Source of the DNA: Geodermatophilus poikilotrophus
GTDB lineage: Bacteria > Actinomycetota > Actinomycetes > Mycobacteriales > Geodermatophilaceae
Direction of reading: 5' to 3'
DNA length: 64,000 bases
Assembly (NCBI RefSeq): GCF_900111455.1
Contig: NZ_FOIE01000008.1
Coordinates: 124,001-188,000, forward strand
The notes beneath the pieces were generated by a model, which was not told the DNA's origin, searched no databases, and saw only the letters and a list, made by a program, of their open reading frames with translations. The translations under genes and the position numbers were made by a program. Positions 33,503 to 43,405 of the stretch are shown here, piece by piece. Each line of letters opens with the position of its first letter. Positions within the stretch are counted from its first letter, which is position 1.

Positions 33503-34120
33503 GTGGCCGCGCTCCCGCCCTTCGCCGCCGTCGTCCTGGCCGGCGGCCGCGCGGCGCGGATGGGCGGTCAGGCCAAGCCGCAGCTGGACGTCGGCGGGCG
33601 GACCATCCTCGAGGCGGTGCTGGCCGCGGTCCCCGACGCCGCGCCGCGCGTCGTCGTCGGCCCGCCCCAGCCGGTGCCGGCCGACGTCGTCGTCGTGCGG
33701 GAGGACCCGCCGCGCGGGGGGCCGGTGGCCGCGATGCGGGCGGGCTTGGCGCACGTGCCCACCGAGGTGGTGGCGCTGCTCGCCGGCGACCTGCCGTTCC
33801 TCACCGCCGGGCTGGTCCGGGCCCTGCGCGAGCGGCTCACCGGCGACGGCGTGCTCGTCGTGGACGACACCGACCGGGACCAGCTGCTGCTGGGGGTGTG
33901 GCGGACGGCGGCCCTGCGCGCGGCGGTCGCCGACGTCGACGGGCCCACCTCGGTGCGCCGGGTGCTCGCCCCGCTGGCCGTGCGGCGGCTGCACCCCGAG
34001 GTCGAGTCCGGTCAGCCGCCGCCGTGGACCGACTGCGACACCCCGGCCGACCTGGCCCGCGCCCGGGCCGCCGCCGCCCGGCTCGGTCCCCGCCGGGTAC
34101 CCCGCCGGACCCAGGGGTAG
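33503..34120 (+). CDS. mobA: Molybdenum cofactor nucleotidyltransferase, MobA family
   Basis: 205 residues, GTG start. The nucleotide-binding LAGGRAARMGGQAKPQLDVG and the metal motif LLAGDLPFL are present. It attaches GMP to the Mo cofactor. A shorter-than-usual form. It precedes an NAD(P)-binding gene by nine bases. Confidence 0.88.
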   Translation: MAALPPFAAVVLAGGRAARMGGQAKPQLDVGGRTILEAVLAAVPDAAPRVVVGPPQPVPADVVVVREDPPRGGPVAAMRAGLAHVPTEVVALLAGDLPFLTAGLVRALRERLTGDGVLVVDDTDRDQLLLGVWRTAALRAAVADVDGPTSVRRVLAPLAVRRLHPEVESGQPPPWTDCDTPADLARARAAAARLGPRRVPRRTQG

Positions 34121-34129
34121 GGCCTCCCC

Positions 34130-34792
34130 ATGCGCATCGTCATCGCCGGCGCCCACGGGCAGGTCGCCCGCCGCCTCGGCCGCCTGCTGTCCGGCCGCGG
34201 CGACACGGCGGTCGGCATCATCCGCAACCCCGCGCACTCCGACGACCTCCGCGCAGACGGCGTGGAGCCGGTCGTCCTCGACCTCGAGCAGGCCCCCGTC
34301 GACCGGGTCGCCGACGTGGTGTCGGGTGCCGACGCCGTCGTCTTCGCCGCCGGTGCCGGTCCGGGCAGCGGGGAGGCCCGCAAGCACACCGTGGACAAGG
34401 GCGCGGCCCTGCTGCTCGCCGATGCCGCCGAGCGGGCCGGCGTCCGCCCGTACCTGCTGGTGTCGTCGATGGGCGTCGAGCAGGCGCGCCAGGGGACGCC
34501 GCGGGGCATGGACCCGGTGTTCGCCGTCTACCTGCAGGCCAAGCTGGCCGCCGAGGACGCCATCCTGCCCCGGCCCGCGCTCGACACGGTGATCCTGCGG
34601 CCCGGCCGGCTGACCGACGAGCCGGGCACCGGCCGGGTCACCCTGGCCCACGGGGTCGACTACGGCGAGGTCCCCCGGGACGACGTCGCCGCGGTGCTCG
34701 TCGCGCTGCTGGACGCCGGGAAGACCGACGAGGTCGTCGAGCTGGTCAGCGGTGACACCCCGATCGAGGAGGCCGTCGCCGCGCTGCCGTGA
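34130..34792 (+). CDS. NAD(P)-binding SDR/NmrA-like protein
   Basis: 220 residues beginning MRIVIAGAHGQVARRLGRLL, an atypical-SDR nucleotide loop (GAHGQVAR). YLLVSSMGVEQA and YLQAKLAAED give the usual Ser and the modified Tyr-x3-Lys. It resembles YwnB/SDR_a5 proteins of unknown substrate. Probably co-transcribed with mobA. Confidence 0.88.
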   Translation: MRIVIAGAHGQVARRLGRLLSGRGDTAVGIIRNPAHSDDLRADGVEPVVLDLEQAPVDRVADVVSGADAVVFAAGAGPGSGEARKHTVDKGAALLLADAAERAGVRPYLLVSSMGVEQARQGTPRGMDPVFAVYLQAKLAAEDAILPRPALDTVILRPGRLTDEPGTGRVTLAHGVDYGEVPRDDVAAVLVALLDAGKTDEVVELVSGDTPIEEAVAALP

Positions 34793-34794
34793 AG

Positions 34795-34809
34795 GAGGAC
34801 CCCGTCCTC
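34795..34809. terminator. Short hairpin between convergent genes
   Basis: GAGGAC-CCC-GTCCTC just after the SDR stop and two bases before the truA stop; possibly a remnant of the gene-end repeat (GAGGACCCC opening). Confidence 0.4.
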
Positions 34810-34811
34810 GT

Positions 34812-35606
34812 TCAGGAGCGGAGACCCCGGGTGACCACCGCGCGGGCCGCCAGGTCGTCGTCCGGGGGGTAGTCGACCCCGACCAGGGTCAGCCCGCCGG
34901 GCGGGGCGACGGGCACCTCGCTGGAGCGCTCCGTGCTCGTCAGCAGCGCCGCCGGCCACCCCGGTGGGCGCCGCCCCTCCCCCACCGCCGTGAGCGCGCC
35001 GACGAGGCTGCGCACCATCGAGTGGCAGAAGGCGTCCGCGGAGGCCCGGACGGTCACCAGGTCGCCCTCGCGGGTCACCGCCAGGGTCAGCAGCGTGCGG
35101 ATCGTCGTCGCGCCCTCCCGCCGGCGGCAGAAGGCGGCGAAGTCGTGCAGGCCCAGCAGCAGTCCTGCGGCGGCCGCCATCGCGTCGGCGTCCAACCGCC
35201 GGGACCAGCCGACCGTGTCGGCGCGGCGCAGGGGCGGCGGACCGCTGTCGGCGTCGGTGAGGCGGTAGACGTAGTGCCGGCGCAGCGCCCCGAAGCGGGC
35301 GTCGAAGTCCGGCGGCGCCTCCTCGACCGAGTGGACGCCGATGTCGGGCGGGAGCACACCGCGCAGCCGGCGCAGCAGCCGGGGCCGCTGCTCCTCCCAC
35401 ACGGCACGGGGGACGTCGGCGTGCGCGACCTGGCCGGTGGCGTGCACCCCGGCGTCCGTGCGCCCGGCCACGGTCAGCGCGACCGGCTGCCGCAGCACCC
35501 GGGCCAGGGCCTCCTCGAGGTCGCCCTGCACCGTGCGCTGCGCCGGTTGACGGGCCCAGCCGTGCAGCGCGGTGCCGTCGTAGGCGATCCCCAACCGGAG
35601 ACGCAC
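34812..35606 (-). CDS. truA: tRNA pseudouridine(38-40) synthase
   Basis: 264 residues from GTG 35606 ([16 protein letters not shown]). The catalytic Asp is in [16 protein letters not shown]. It modifies the anticodon arm. Follows rplQ in many bacteria. Its start codon is at the foot of a perfect 15-bp hairpin, so the ribosome site would be hidden in RNA that reads through. A CTG-initiated longer form cannot be excluded. Confidence 0.92.
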   Translation of the reverse strand: MRLRLGIAYDGTALHGWARQPAQRTVQGDLEEALARVLRQPVALTVAGRTDAGVHATGQVAHADVPRAVWEEQRPRLLRRLRGVLPPDIGVHSVEEAPPDFDARFGALRRHYVYRLTDADSGPPPLRRADTVGWSRRLDADAMAAAAGLLLGLHDFAAFCRRREGATTIRTLLTLAVTREGDLVTVRASADAFCHSMVRSLVGALTAVGEGRRPPGWPAALLTSTERSSEVPVAPPGGLTLVGVDYPPDDDLAARAVVTRGLRS

Positions 35607-35638
35607 GAGCCCGCCACCGGGTGCGGTGGCGGGCTCGT
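35605..35638 (-). terminator. Hairpin covering the truA start
   Basis: ACGAGCCCGCCACCG (35605-35619) pairs with its complement at 35624-35638 over a 4-base loop. It separates the alpha operon from truA and includes the truA GTG. Confidence 0.65.
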
Positions 35639-35664
35639 CAGCAGTGCTGGTGGTCAGCGACCGC

Positions 35665-36048
35665 TCACCGGGGATCGGGAGCGGCCTCGCCCCCAGGAGC
35701 CTGCAGGCCGGCGGTCGCGGCGTCACCGAGCTCGGCGGCCTCGATCTCGGCGGCGGCAGCGCGGGCCACGTCCGGGGAGAGCGTCGGGTCGTCGACGACG
35801 GCGACGTTCTCGCGCTGCGGCTCCGGGGTGACGTCGGAGTCGTCCTGACGCTCGCCGTCCGGGTTGAAGACGTCCGCGACGACCGCCTGGGCCTCGGGGT
35901 CGACGTCGCCCGAGGTCACGGCCGGCGAGGTGTCGCCGCCGGGACCGGTGGTCTCGCCCGCGAAGGTCGCCCCCTGGTCACCGCCGCCGGCGGAGACCCC
36001 GGCGGCACCGGCAGGGGCGCCCTCGCCCGGGTTCTCCCGCTCGCTCAC
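35665..36048 (-). CDS. Acidic low-complexity hypothetical protein
   Basis: 127 residues, GTG overlapping the rplQ stop (GTGA). Rich in Ala, Gly, Glu and Asp ([37 protein letters not shown]) with few hydrophobics, so probably disordered. Composition resembles the C-terminal tail of L17 before it. No family recognised. It may be real because of coupling, though low complexity lowers certainty. Confidence 0.5.
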   Translation of the reverse strand: MSERENPGEGAPAGAAGVSAGGGDQGATFAGETTGPGGDTSPAVTSGDVDPEAQAVVADVFNPDGERQDDSDVTPEPQRENVAVVDDPTLSPDVARAAAAEIEAAELGDAATAGLQAPGGEAAPDPR

Positions 36049-36725
36049 CGCGCGCCGTCCGTGCCCTGGCCGTCGTTCGGGGACTCGGCGTCGACGGCCA
36101 CGGTCCCGTCGGTCGCGTCCGCGTCGCCCGCGGCGGTCGCACCCGCGGCGTCGTCCGCGTCGACGGCCTCGGCATCGGTGGCCACGGCGTCGGTGGCCAC
36201 GGCGTCGGTGGTCACGGCCTCGGTCGTGGCCTCGTCGGCGGCGGCCGCCTCGAGCGCGTCGGCGGTGACCTCACCGGCAGCGGACGCGGCGCCCGCGCCC
36301 GAGGCGGCACCGGCGAAGCGGGTGCCACGGGCGCGCTCGGCCTCGCCGACGGCCTGCTGGGCCACGGTCTGGCCCTCGACCAGCTCGATGACCGCCATGG
36401 GCGCGTTGTCGCCCTTGCGCGGGCCCACCTTGGTGATGCGGGTGTAGCCGCCCGGGCGGGCCGCGAAGCGCGGGCCGATCTCGGCGAACAGGGTGTGGAC
36501 GACGTCCTTGTCCCGGATGGTCGTCATGACCTGACGGCGGGCGTGCAGGTCACCGCGCTTGGCGAAGGTCACCAGCTTCTCGGCCAGGGGACGCAGCCGC
36601 TTGGCCTTCGCCTCGGTGGTGGTGATCCGCCCGTGCTCGAACAGCGACGTGGCCAGGTTGGCCAGCATCAGCCGCTCGTGCGAGGGGGAACCGCCGAGAC
36701 GGGGGCCCTTGGTGGGGGTGGGCAT
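36045..36725 (-). CDS. rplQ: 50S ribosomal protein L17 with acidic C-terminal tail
   Basis: 226 residues. The L17 core (1-118) opens [20 protein letters not shown] and includes [18 protein letters not shown]. About 95 extra residues of Ala/Asp/Thr/Glu repeats ([20 protein letters not shown]) follow; usual L17 is near 120-200. Last ribosomal gene of the alpha operon. Confidence 0.95.
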   Translation of the reverse strand: MPTPTKGPRLGGSPSHERLMLANLATSLFEHGRITTTEAKAKRLRPLAEKLVTFAKRGDLHARRQVMTTIRDKDVVHTLFAEIGPRFAARPGGYTRITKVGPRKGDNAPMAVIELVEGQTVAQQAVGEAERARGTRFAGAASGAGAASAAGEVTADALEAAAADEATTEAVTTDAVATDAVATDAEAVDADDAAGATAAGDADATDGTVAVDAESPNDGQGTDGAR

Positions 36726-36844
36726 GTCGGTCCTTCCTCAGGCTGCCGGGCCGCGGTGCCGGCTGCGTTCCGTGATGTGCTGGTGTCTCGTGCGCGGAGC
36801 GCGGGTGGTGCGTCCGAGCCAGTGTGGCGGGCTCGGTGGCGGTG

Positions 36845-36872
36845 CCGGACGGCGGGTTCCCCCGCCGTCCGG
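36845..36872 (-). terminator. Hairpin between rpoA and rplQ
   Basis: CCGGACGGCGGG pairs with CCCGCCGTCCGG around TTCC (12 bp). With the adjoining repeat copy G it separates rpoA from rplQ. Confidence 0.5.
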
Positions 36873-36936
36873 CAGTCCCCGCTGCAGGGTCCCGCCACGA
36901 GCTCGCGAGCCGTGTGGGGGGCAGCGGGGTCCTTCC
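36873..36936 (-). repeat. Gene-end structured repeat, copy G (after rpoA)
   Basis: Arms CCCCGCTGC (36877-36885) and GCAGCGGGG (36921-36929), tip GAGCTCGCGAG, abutting the rpoA stop. Confidence 0.78.
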
Positions 36937-38013
36937 TCAGAGCTGCTCGGTCTCCTGGTAGGAGCCGTCGTCGTACTGCACCTGGTCGTAGCCGGCGGCG
37001 AACTCGCCGTGGCCCTGGTAGGCGTCGGTCTCGTAGCCCTCGTCGTAGCTCTCGACCGAGGTGGGGATGAACCCGGGCGGGCTGTCCTTGAGCGCCAGGC
37101 CCATGGCCGCCAGCTTCATCTTGACCTCGTCGATGGACTTGGCCCCGAAGTTCCGGATGTCCAGCAGGTCGGCCTCGGAGCGGGTGACGAGCTCCCCGAC
37201 GGTGTGCACGCCCTCGCGCTTGAGGCAGTTGTAGGACCGGACGGTGAGATCCATGTCCTCGATCGGCATCGAGAAGTTCGCGATGTCGGCGGCCTCGGCC
37301 GGGCTCGGGCCGACCTCGATGCCCTCGGCGTCGATGTTCAGCTCGCGCAGCAGGCCGAAGAGCTCGACCAGGGTGGAGCCGGCGCTGGCGATCGCGTCAC
37401 GCGGGGCGATCGACGGCTTGGTCTCGACGTCGACGACGAGGCGGTCGAAGTCGGTCCGCTGCTCGACACGGGTGGCCTCGACGGCGTAGGTCACCTTGAG
37501 GACCGGCGAGTAGATCGAGTCGACGGGGATCCGGCCGATCTCCTGGCCGGGCTGCTTGTTCTGCGGCGCCGGCACGTAGCCGCGGCCCCGCTCGACGACC
37601 AGCTCGATCTCCAGCCGGCCCTTGCCGTTCAGCGTGGCGATGTGCAGCTCGGGGTTGTGCACCTCGACACCGGCCGGGGGCGCGATGTCGGCGGCGGTGA
37701 CCTCACCGGGGCCCTGCTTGCGCAGGTACATGGTCACCGGCTCGTCGGAGTCGGAGCTGACGACCAGACCCTTGAGGTTCAGGATGATCTCGGTGACGTC
37801 CTCCTTGACGCCCGGCACGGTGGTGAACTCGTGCAGGGTGCCCTCGATCCGGATGCTGGTGACAGCAGCGCCGGGGATCGACGACAGGAGGGTGCGGCGC
37901 AGCGAGTTGCCGAGGGTGTAGCCGAAGCCGGGCTCCAGCGGCTCGATGACGAACCGCGAGCGCTGCTCGGAGATGGTCTCCTCGGTCAGCGTGGGGCGCT
38001 GTGCGATGAGCAT
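36937..38013 (-). CDS. rpoA: RNA polymerase subunit alpha
   Basis: 358 residues. The N-terminal domain (1-230) has [20 protein letters not shown], the dimerisation helix. The C-terminal domain has [20 protein letters not shown], which binds UP elements and activators. An acidic tyrosine-containing tail ([12 protein letters not shown]) follows. Two hairpins and 139 bases separate it from rpsD. Confidence 0.97.
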   Translation of the reverse strand: MLIAQRPTLTEETISEQRSRFVIEPLEPGFGYTLGNSLRRTLLSSIPGAAVTSIRIEGTLHEFTTVPGVKEDVTEIILNLKGLVVSSDSDEPVTMYLRKQGPGEVTAADIAPPAGVEVHNPELHIATLNGKGRLEIELVVERGRGYVPAPQNKQPGQEIGRIPVDSIYSPVLKVTYAVEATRVEQRTDFDRLVVDVETKPSIAPRDAIASAGSTLVELFGLLRELNIDAEGIEVGPSPAEAADIANFSMPIEDMDLTVRSYNCLKREGVHTVGELVTRSEADLLDIRNFGAKSIDEVKMKLAAMGLALKDSPPGFIPTSVESYDEGYETDAYQGHGEFAAGYDQVQYDDGSYQETEQL

Positions 38014-38074
38014 GGTGGTGTTCTCCTCCAGGTCCTCCGGCGACCGCCATATGACGCCGTGAGGGGGTGGTGCA

Positions 38075-38142
38075 GGCCCCGGCGGACATCTGTCCGCCCG
38101 CCGGGGCCGACCTGGTGCAGGGACCGGGGCCCCTGCACCAGG
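38075..38142 (-). terminator. Two tandem hairpins between rpsD and rpoA
   Basis: GGCGGACA/TGTCCGCC (38081-38098) with outer GGCCCC/GGGGCC, then CCTGGTGCAGGG/CCCTGCACCAGG (38111-38142). Possible attenuator or an S4 autoregulation site. Confidence 0.5.
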
Positions 38143-38152
38143 CGGCGAGCTG

Positions 38153-38779
38153 CTACTTGGAGTAGAGCTCGACGATCAGCTGCTCCTGGACCGGGGTGTC
38201 GATCACCTGGCGGGCCGGGACGCTGTGGACCAGCACGCGCAGCTGGCTGGTGATGACCTCCAGCCACGGCGGCACGGGGCGCTCGCCGGCGCGGGCCTGG
38301 GCGATCTCGAAGGGCAGCAGCCGCCGCGACTTCTCGGCGACCTCGATGATGTCGTTGGAGCTGACCCGGTACGACGGGATGTCGACCTTGCGGCCGTTGA
38401 CCCGGATGTGACCGTGGCGCACCAGCTGGCGGGCCATGTCGCGGGACTCGGCGAAGCCGGCCCGGTACACGACGTTGTCCAGGCGCGACTCGAGGATCTG
38501 CAGCAGGACCTCACCGGTCTTGCCCGACTTCTTGTTGGCCTCTTCGTAGTAGCCGCGGAACTGCTTCTCGAGGACGCCGTAGATGCGGCGTGCCTTCTGC
38601 TTCTCACGCAGCTGCAGCAGGTACTCGCTGTCCTTGCTGCGGCCCCGGCCGTGCTCGCCCGGCGGGTAGGGCCGGATCTCGATCGGGCACTTCGGGGACT
38701 CGCACTTGCTGCCCTTGAGGAACAGCTTCATCTTCTCGCGCCGGCACATGCGGCAGTCGGCTCCGGTGTAACGGGCCAC
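38153..38779 (-). CDS. rpsD: 30S ribosomal protein S4
   Basis: 208 residues. Four N-terminal cysteines (CRMCRREK then CESPKC) make this the zinc-binding form. The S4 RNA-binding domain is [19 protein letters not shown] primary 16S binder and classical repressor of the alpha operon. Confidence 0.97.
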   Translation of the reverse strand: MARYTGADCRMCRREKMKLFLKGSKCESPKCPIEIRPYPPGEHGRGRSKDSEYLLQLREKQKARRIYGVLEKQFRGYYEEANKKSGKTGEVLLQILESRLDNVVYRAGFAESRDMARQLVRHGHIRVNGRKVDIPSYRVSSNDIIEVAEKSRRLLPFEIAQARAGERPVPPWLEVITSQLRVLVHSVPARQVIDTPVQEQLIVELYSK

Positions 38780-38814
38780 GTCAGGTACTCCTCGTCAGTC
38801 TCGTCAGTGGCCGG

Positions 38815-39222
38815 TCAGACCCGGCGGCGCTTCTTGGGGCGGCAGCCGTTGTGCGGCTGCGGGGTCACGTCCTGGATCTGGCCGACCTCGAGGCCGGTGG
38901 CCTGGAGGGACCGGATGGCGGTCTCGCGGCCGGAGCCGGGGCCCTTGACGAAGACGTCGACCTTGCGCATGCCGTGCTCCTGCGCCTTGCGCGCGGCGTT
39001 CTCGGCAGCCATCTGCGCGGCGAACGGCGTGGACTTGCGCGAGCCCTTGAAGCCGACGTGGCCGGCGGAGGCCCAGCTGATCACGTTCCCGGTGGGGTCG
39101 GTGATCGACACGATCGTGTTGTTGAAGGTGCTCTTGATGTGCGCGGCGCCGTGGGCGACGTTCTTCTTCTCCTTGCGGCGGACCTTCTTGGCACCAGCCG
39201 CGGCGCGAGCCCTGGGAGGCAT
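38815..39222 (-). CDS. rpsK: 30S ribosomal protein S11
   Basis: 135 residues with [19 protein letters not shown] and a basic end [13 protein letters not shown]. Platform protein of the 30S; 35 bases before rpsD. Confidence 0.97.
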   Translation of the reverse strand: MPPRARAAAGAKKVRRKEKKNVAHGAAHIKSTFNNTIVSITDPTGNVISWASAGHVGFKGSRKSTPFAAQMAAENAARKAQEHGMRKVDVFVKGPGSGRETAIRSLQATGLEVGQIQDVTPQPHNGCRPKKRRRV

Positions 39223-39318
39223 GTCTCTCCGGTTTCCTTCAGATCAGTGGCCAGATGAGCACGAGGGGCGCGCCGTCGCTCCCGCCCTCACGGGTCGTGC
39301 GACGACGCGCCTCACGGC

Positions 39319-39699
39319 TTACTTCTTGCCGGCCTTCTTCTTGCCGGCGATGGTCTTGCGCGGGCCCTTGCTCGAGCGCGCGTTCGTGCGGGTGCGCTGC
39401 CCGTGCACGGGCAGCCCGCGGCGGTGACGCAGGCCCTGGTAGCAGCCGATCTCCACCTTGCGGCGGATGTCGGCGGCCACCTCGCGGCGCAGGTCACCCT
39501 CGACGCGGAAGTGCTCGTCGATGTAGTCGCGGAGCCTCAGCAGGTCCTCGTCACCGAGGTCCCGGACGCGCAGGTCGGGGCTCACGCCCGTCGCGGCCAG
39601 GGTCTCCTTGGCGTGGGTCTTGCCGATGCCGTAGATGTAGGTGAGCGCAATCTCCATCCGCTTGTCGCGGGGGAGGTCGACGCCGGCCAGTCGTGCCAT
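39319..39699 (-). CDS. rpsM: 30S ribosomal protein S13
   Basis: 126 residues, [20 protein letters not shown] and the [15 protein letters not shown] signature. The lysine-rich tail ends GKKKAGKK. Contacts the P-site tRNA and L5. Confidence 0.97.
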   Translation of the reverse strand: MARLAGVDLPRDKRMEIALTYIYGIGKTHAKETLAATGVSPDLRVRDLGDEDLLRLRDYIDEHFRVEGDLRREVAADIRRKVEIGCYQGLRHRRGLPVHGQRTRTNARSSKGPRKTIAGKKKAGKK

Positions 39700-39713
39700 G
39701 TCCAGGTACTCCC

Positions 39714-39827
39714 TCAGCCCTGCCGCTGCTTGTGGCGGGCGTTGTCACAGATGACCATGACCCGGCCGTGCCGGCGGATCACCTTGCACTTGTCGCAGAT
39801 CTTCTTCACCGACGGCTGGACCTTCAC
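39714..39827 (-). CDS. rpmJ: 50S ribosomal protein L36
   Basis: 37 residues from GTG 39827, shorter than most ORF cut-offs. [20 protein letters not shown] then CDNARHKQ: Cys-x2-Cys-x12-Cys-x5-His is the zinc-binding form. Between infA and rpsM as usual. Confidence 0.96.
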   Translation of the reverse strand: MKVQPSVKKICDKCKVIRRHGRVMVICDNARHKQRQG

Positions 39828-39897
39828 CGGTGCCGCCCCTCATTCCTGTCGATCGTGCGCCGAGCGCGCCCACCCTCGGGGCTGCGCGCAGCGGCGG

Positions 39898-40119
39898 TTA
39901 CTTGTACCGGTAGACGATGCGACCGCGGGTCAGGTCGTAGGGCGAGAGCTCCACGACCACGCGGTCCTCGGGCAGGATGCGGATGTAGTGCTGGCGCATC
40001 TTGCCGCTGATGTGGGCGAGCACCCGGTGCCCGTTCTGCAGCTCGACCCGGAACATCGCGTTGGGCAGCGGCTCGACGACGCGACCCTCGACCTCGATGG
40101 CCCCGTCCTTCTTCGCCAT
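39898..40119 (-). CDS. infA: Translation initiation factor IF-1
   Basis: 73 residues from ATG 40119 ([20 protein letters not shown]), the exact family length. S1-like fold ending [11 protein letters not shown]. Blocks the A site during initiation. First gene of the alpha block, with its own promoter upstream. Confidence 0.97.
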   Translation of the reverse strand: MAKKDGAIEVEGRVVEPLPNAMFRVELQNGHRVLAHISGKMRQHYIRILPEDRVVVELSPYDLTRGRIVYRYK

Positions 40120-40333
40120 GCCCGACACGGCCTCCCTGACTCGGTGGTGCTGGTGTCCTCGCGCACCCATGCCGGAAACCCGGCGGACGCGCTCGGTGGT
40201 GTACAGAACGGGTGGTGCAGACGCTCCCGCGAGGGCGCCCCGGGTCGTACGGCCACAGCACGACAGCAGGGCGACGCGAGCGCCATCGGCCACTGTACCC
40301 CGCCCCGGCGCGCCGCTCCAACCCGGCCTCCAT

Positions 40334-40366
40334 CACAGCGGCAGCAGCACATCCGGTGCCGCTGTG
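40334..40366 (-). terminator. Hairpin downstream of map
   Basis: CACAGCGGCA pairs with TGCCGCTGTG. It lies just beyond repeat copy H, upstream of the infA promoter. Confidence 0.45.
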
Positions 40367-40425
40367 GCCTCCTCGCAGGGTCCCGCCGCGAGCTTGCGAG
40401 CGGTGGGGGGCGAGGGGGTCCTTCC
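40367..40425 (-). repeat. Gene-end structured repeat, copy H (after map)
   Basis: Arms CCTCCTCGC (40368-40376) and GCGAGGGGG (40410-40418) pair with one T-G wobble; tip GAGCTTGCGAG. Adjacent to the map stop. Confidence 0.75.
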
Positions 40426-41229
40426 TCAGGTGCGGGGGGTGATCCCGAAGGGGGCCAGCCCGGCGACGCCGCCGTCCTCGGCCGTGAGGACCCAGGGACC
40501 CTGGGGCGTGATGGCGACGGAGTGCTCGAAGTGGGCCGCACGCGAGCCGTCCTTGGTGACCACGGTCCAGCCGTCCTCGAGCTCGACCGTGGCCGGGTCG
40601 CCCACGGTGACCATCGGCTCGATGGCCAGCGCGAGCCCCGGCACCAGCCGGGGCCCGCGTCCGGCCCGGCCGTAGTTCAGGACGTGCGGGTCCTGGTGCA
40701 TCTCGGTGCCGATGCCGTGCCCGCCGTAGTGGTCAACGATCCCGTACGGGTGCTCCTCGGCGGTGATCGTCTGCTCGACCGCGTGGCTGATGTCGGTCAG
40801 CCGCCCGCCGGCCAGCGCCTTGGCGAGCCCGGCCCACATCGACCGCTCGGTGACCTCGATCAGCGCCGCGTCCTCCGCCGACGGCGGGCCGACGGTGACG
40901 GTGACGGCCGAGTCGCCGTGCCACCCCTGCAGGATCGCCCCGCAGTCGATGGAGATGTTGTCGCCCGCGGCGAGGGTGCGACTGGGGTCCGGGATGCCGT
41001 GCACGATCTCGTCGTTGATCGACGTGCAGATGCTGCCGGTGAAGCCGTGGTAACCGAGGAAGGACGGCACCGCGCCGGCGGTGCGGATGTGGTCCTCGGC
41101 GATGGCGTCCAGTTCACCGGTGGTGACACCGGGCCGGACGGCGCCGCGGACCGCCGCGATCGCCCCGGCCACGACGAGCCCCGCAGCACGCATGAGCTCC
41201 AGCTCGTGCGGCGTCTTGATCTGGATCAT
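40426..41229 (-). CDS. map: Methionine aminopeptidase, type I
   Basis: 267 residues from ATG 41229 (MIQIKTPHELELMRAAG), preceded by GGAGTGGACGG; ATG at 41286 is less likely. Metal ligands are in DCGAILQGWHGDSAVT, the GHGIGTEMHQDP stretch and the AIEPMVTVG glutamate. It removes initiator Met. Follows secY-adk. Confidence 0.95.
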   Translation of the reverse strand: MIQIKTPHELELMRAAGLVVAGAIAAVRGAVRPGVTTGELDAIAEDHIRTAGAVPSFLGYHGFTGSICTSINDEIVHGIPDPSRTLAAGDNISIDCGAILQGWHGDSAVTVTVGPPSAEDAALIEVTERSMWAGLAKALAGGRLTDISHAVEQTITAEEHPYGIVDHYGGHGIGTEMHQDPHVLNYGRAGRGPRLVPGLALAIEPMVTVGDPATVELEDGWTVVTKDGSRAAHFEHSVAITPQGPWVLTAEDGGVAGLAPFGITPRT

Positions 41230-41301
41230 CCGTCCACTCCACTTCGCCAGCAGCGGGATCCGGCCGAGGATGCCACCGGCCGTCATCTGCGCCGCCCGTC
41301 C

Positions 41302-41916
41302 TCAGCCCGCGCTCGGCCCGTCGGGACGCGCGCCTCCGCAGGTCTCCAGCGCGCTCATCGCCCGCTCGGTGACCTCCTCGACCGCGCCGATGGCACCGAT
41401 CTGCGTCAGCAGTCCCTCGGAGTCGTACCAACCCGACAGCGGGGCGGTCTGTTCCCGGTAGACCTGCAGCCGGTGCCGCACGGTCTCGGGCTTGTCGTCG
41501 TCCCGCTGGACCCACTGGCCGTCGACGAGCACGCGGCGCCCGGAGAGCCGGCGCACCAGCTCGTCCTCGTCGACGACGAGCTCGAGCACGCAGTCCAGGG
41601 CCTGCCCGAGCTCGTGCAACGAGTCCCGCAGCTGCTCGGCCTGGGCGATGGTGCGCGGGAAGCCGTCGAGCAGGAAGCCGCCCTTGGCGTCGTCCTCGGC
41701 GAGCCGGTCCTTGACCATGGCCACGGTGATCTCGTCGGGGACCAGGTCACCGGCGTCCATGTAGCTCTTGGCCTGCAGCCCGAGCTCGGTGCGGCCGCTC
41801 ACGTTCGCGCGGAAGATGTCACCGGTCGAGATGGCCGGGACCCCGAGCCGATCGGCGATGACCTGCGCCTGGGTCCCCTTGCCCGCTCCGGGGGGGCCCA
41901 GCAGCACGACGCGCAC
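41302..41916 (-). CDS. adk: Adenylate kinase, short-lid form
   Basis: 204 residues from GTG 41916, overlapping the secY TAG by one base. P-loop [24 protein letters not shown], and [16 protein letters not shown]. The lid lacks zinc cysteines. Balances ATP, ADP and AMP. Confidence 0.96.
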   Translation of the reverse strand: MRVVLLGPPGAGKGTQAQVIADRLGVPAISTGDIFRANVSGRTELGLQAKSYMDAGDLVPDEITVAMVKDRLAEDDAKGGFLLDGFPRTIAQAEQLRDSLHELGQALDCVLELVVDEDELVRRLSGRRVLVDGQWVQRDDDKPETVRHRLQVYREQTAPLSGWYDSEGLLTQIGAIGAVEEVTERAMSALETCGGARPDGPSAG

Positions 41917-43226
41917 TACTTCAGGAACCCTTCGTAGTTGCGCTGGTTGAGTTGCGTCTCGATCTGCTTCACCGTCTCCAACCCCACTCCGACCATGATG
42001 AGCACCGCGGTGCCACCGAACGGGAAGTTCTGGTTCTGCCCCTCCTGCGTCACGGACAGGAAGAAGTTGGGCAGCACTGCCACGATCCCCAGGTAGAGCG
42101 ACCCGGGCAGGGTGATCCGGGACAGCACGTACTGCAGGTACTCCGCAGTGGGCCGGCCCGGGCGGATGCCCGGGATGAAGCCGCCGTAGCGCTTCATGTC
42201 GTCGGCCCGCTCCTCCGGGTTGAACGTGATCGACACGTAGAAGTACGTGAAGAAGACGATGAGGCCGAAGTAGAGCGCGACGTGCACCGGGCTGCTCTGG
42301 TCGATGACGTAGTTCTCGAAGAACTGGCGCACCGGACCGGTCTCGGCGCCCTGCAGCTGGGTGATCAACTGCGGCAGGTAGAGCAGCGACGACGCGAAGA
42401 TGACCGGGATGACGCCGGCCTGGTTGACCTTCAGCGGCAGGTAGGTCGACGTCCCGCCGTACATCCGGCGGCCCACCATCCGCTTGGCGTACTGCACCGG
42501 GATGCGCCGCTGCGCCTGCTCGACGTAGACCACTGCGCCGATGATCAGCAGGGCGAACAGGCACACGACGGTGAAGACGACGCCGCCACGGGTCTGCAGG
42601 ATGGCGCCGCCCTCGGCGGGGATGCGCGCGGCGATCGAGGTGAAGATCAGCACGGACATGCCGTTGCCGATCCCCTTCTCGGTGAGCAGCTCGCCCAGCC
42701 ACATGATGACGGCGGTGCCGGCGGTCAGGGCGACCACCAGGACGATCGTCGTCCAGATGGAGTTCGACGGGATGATGTCCTGCGAGCAGCCCGGGAACAG
42801 CTGGCCGCTGCGGGCCAGCGCGATGATGCCGGTGCTCTGCAGGACGGCGAGGGCGATCGTCAGGTAACGGGTGTACTGGGTCAGCTTCGCCTGACCCGAC
42901 TGCCCTTCCTTCTTCAGCTGCTCGAACCGTGGGATCACCACGACCAGCAGCTGCACGATGATGCTCGCCGTGATGTACGGCATGATCCCGAGCGCGAAGA
43001 CCGACAGCCGCAGCAGCGCACCGCCGGAGAACAGGTTCACCAGCGAGTAGAGGTCGCGCTGGTCGGAGGCCTGGGCCTGCTCGAGACAGCTGTTGATGGC
43101 CTCGACGGAGACGCCGGGGCCCGGTATCGCGGCTCCCAAGCGGTACACGGCGATGATCGCCAGGGAGAACAGCAGCTTGCGCCGGAGGTCTGGCGTCCGG
43201 AACGCCGCAGCGAACGCCTGCAGCAC
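41916..43226 (-). CDS. secY: Protein translocase subunit SecY
   Basis: 436 residues from GTG 43226 after GGGGAGGG. Ten hydrophobic helices; motifs [11 protein letters not shown], the GIGNGMS loop and [13 protein letters not shown]. Forms the secretion channel with SecE and SecG. A strong hairpin (43360-43400) lies between it and rplO, so it may also have its own promoter. Confidence 0.97.
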   Translation of the reverse strand: MLQAFAAAFRTPDLRRKLLFSLAIIAVYRLGAAIPGPGVSVEAINSCLEQAQASDQRDLYSLVNLFSGGALLRLSVFALGIMPYITASIIVQLLVVVIPRFEQLKKEGQSGQAKLTQYTRYLTIALAVLQSTGIIALARSGQLFPGCSQDIIPSNSIWTTIVLVVALTAGTAVIMWLGELLTEKGIGNGMSVLIFTSIAARIPAEGGAILQTRGGVVFTVVCLFALLIIGAVVYVEQAQRRIPVQYAKRMVGRRMYGGTSTYLPLKVNQAGVIPVIFASSLLYLPQLITQLQGAETGPVRQFFENYVIDQSSPVHVALYFGLIVFFTYFYVSITFNPEERADDMKRYGGFIPGIRPGRPTAEYLQYVLSRITLPGSLYLGIVAVLPNFFLSVTQEGQNQNFPFGGTAVLIMVGVGLETVKQIETQLNQRNYEGFLK

Positions 43227-43359
43227 GTGCCCTCCCCTGCTCGGTCGGATGAGGTTAGCAACGGCAGGGGGCCGACGTCCGGACACCCGTCGACACGGGC
43301 GCCGCGCGGCGTCGTCGTCCCCCGGGCCCGCCGGCGCTCGTGCACCGGGCCGGGCAGCA

Positions 43360-43400
43360 GACGACCCCCGGGGCGGTGGTGCTGCGCCCCGGGGGTCGTC
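43360..43400 (-). terminator. Strong hairpin between rplO and secY
   Basis: GACGACCCCCGGGGCG pairs perfectly with its complement over a 9-base loop (16 bp), only six bases past the rplO stop. Confidence 0.75.
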
Positions 43401-43405
43401 GGCGG

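Larger units (their letters stand above)
40120..40425 (-). promoter_or_regulatory. Leader and promoter region of the infA operon
   Basis: 306 bases without a gene. On the minus strand a -35 TTGGAG (40316-40321) and -10 TACAGT (40292-40297) are 18 bases apart, placing RNA start near 40285 and leaving a leader of about 165 bases before infA. A 10-bp hairpin (40334-40366) and repeat copy H fill the map-proximal part. Confidence 0.6.

Noticed and set aside
36140..36240. Tandem repeat array or CRISPR in the L17 tail
   Set aside because: The direct repeats are codon repeats for Ala-Thr-Asp-Ala-Val inside a coding frame; no spacers or cas genes.
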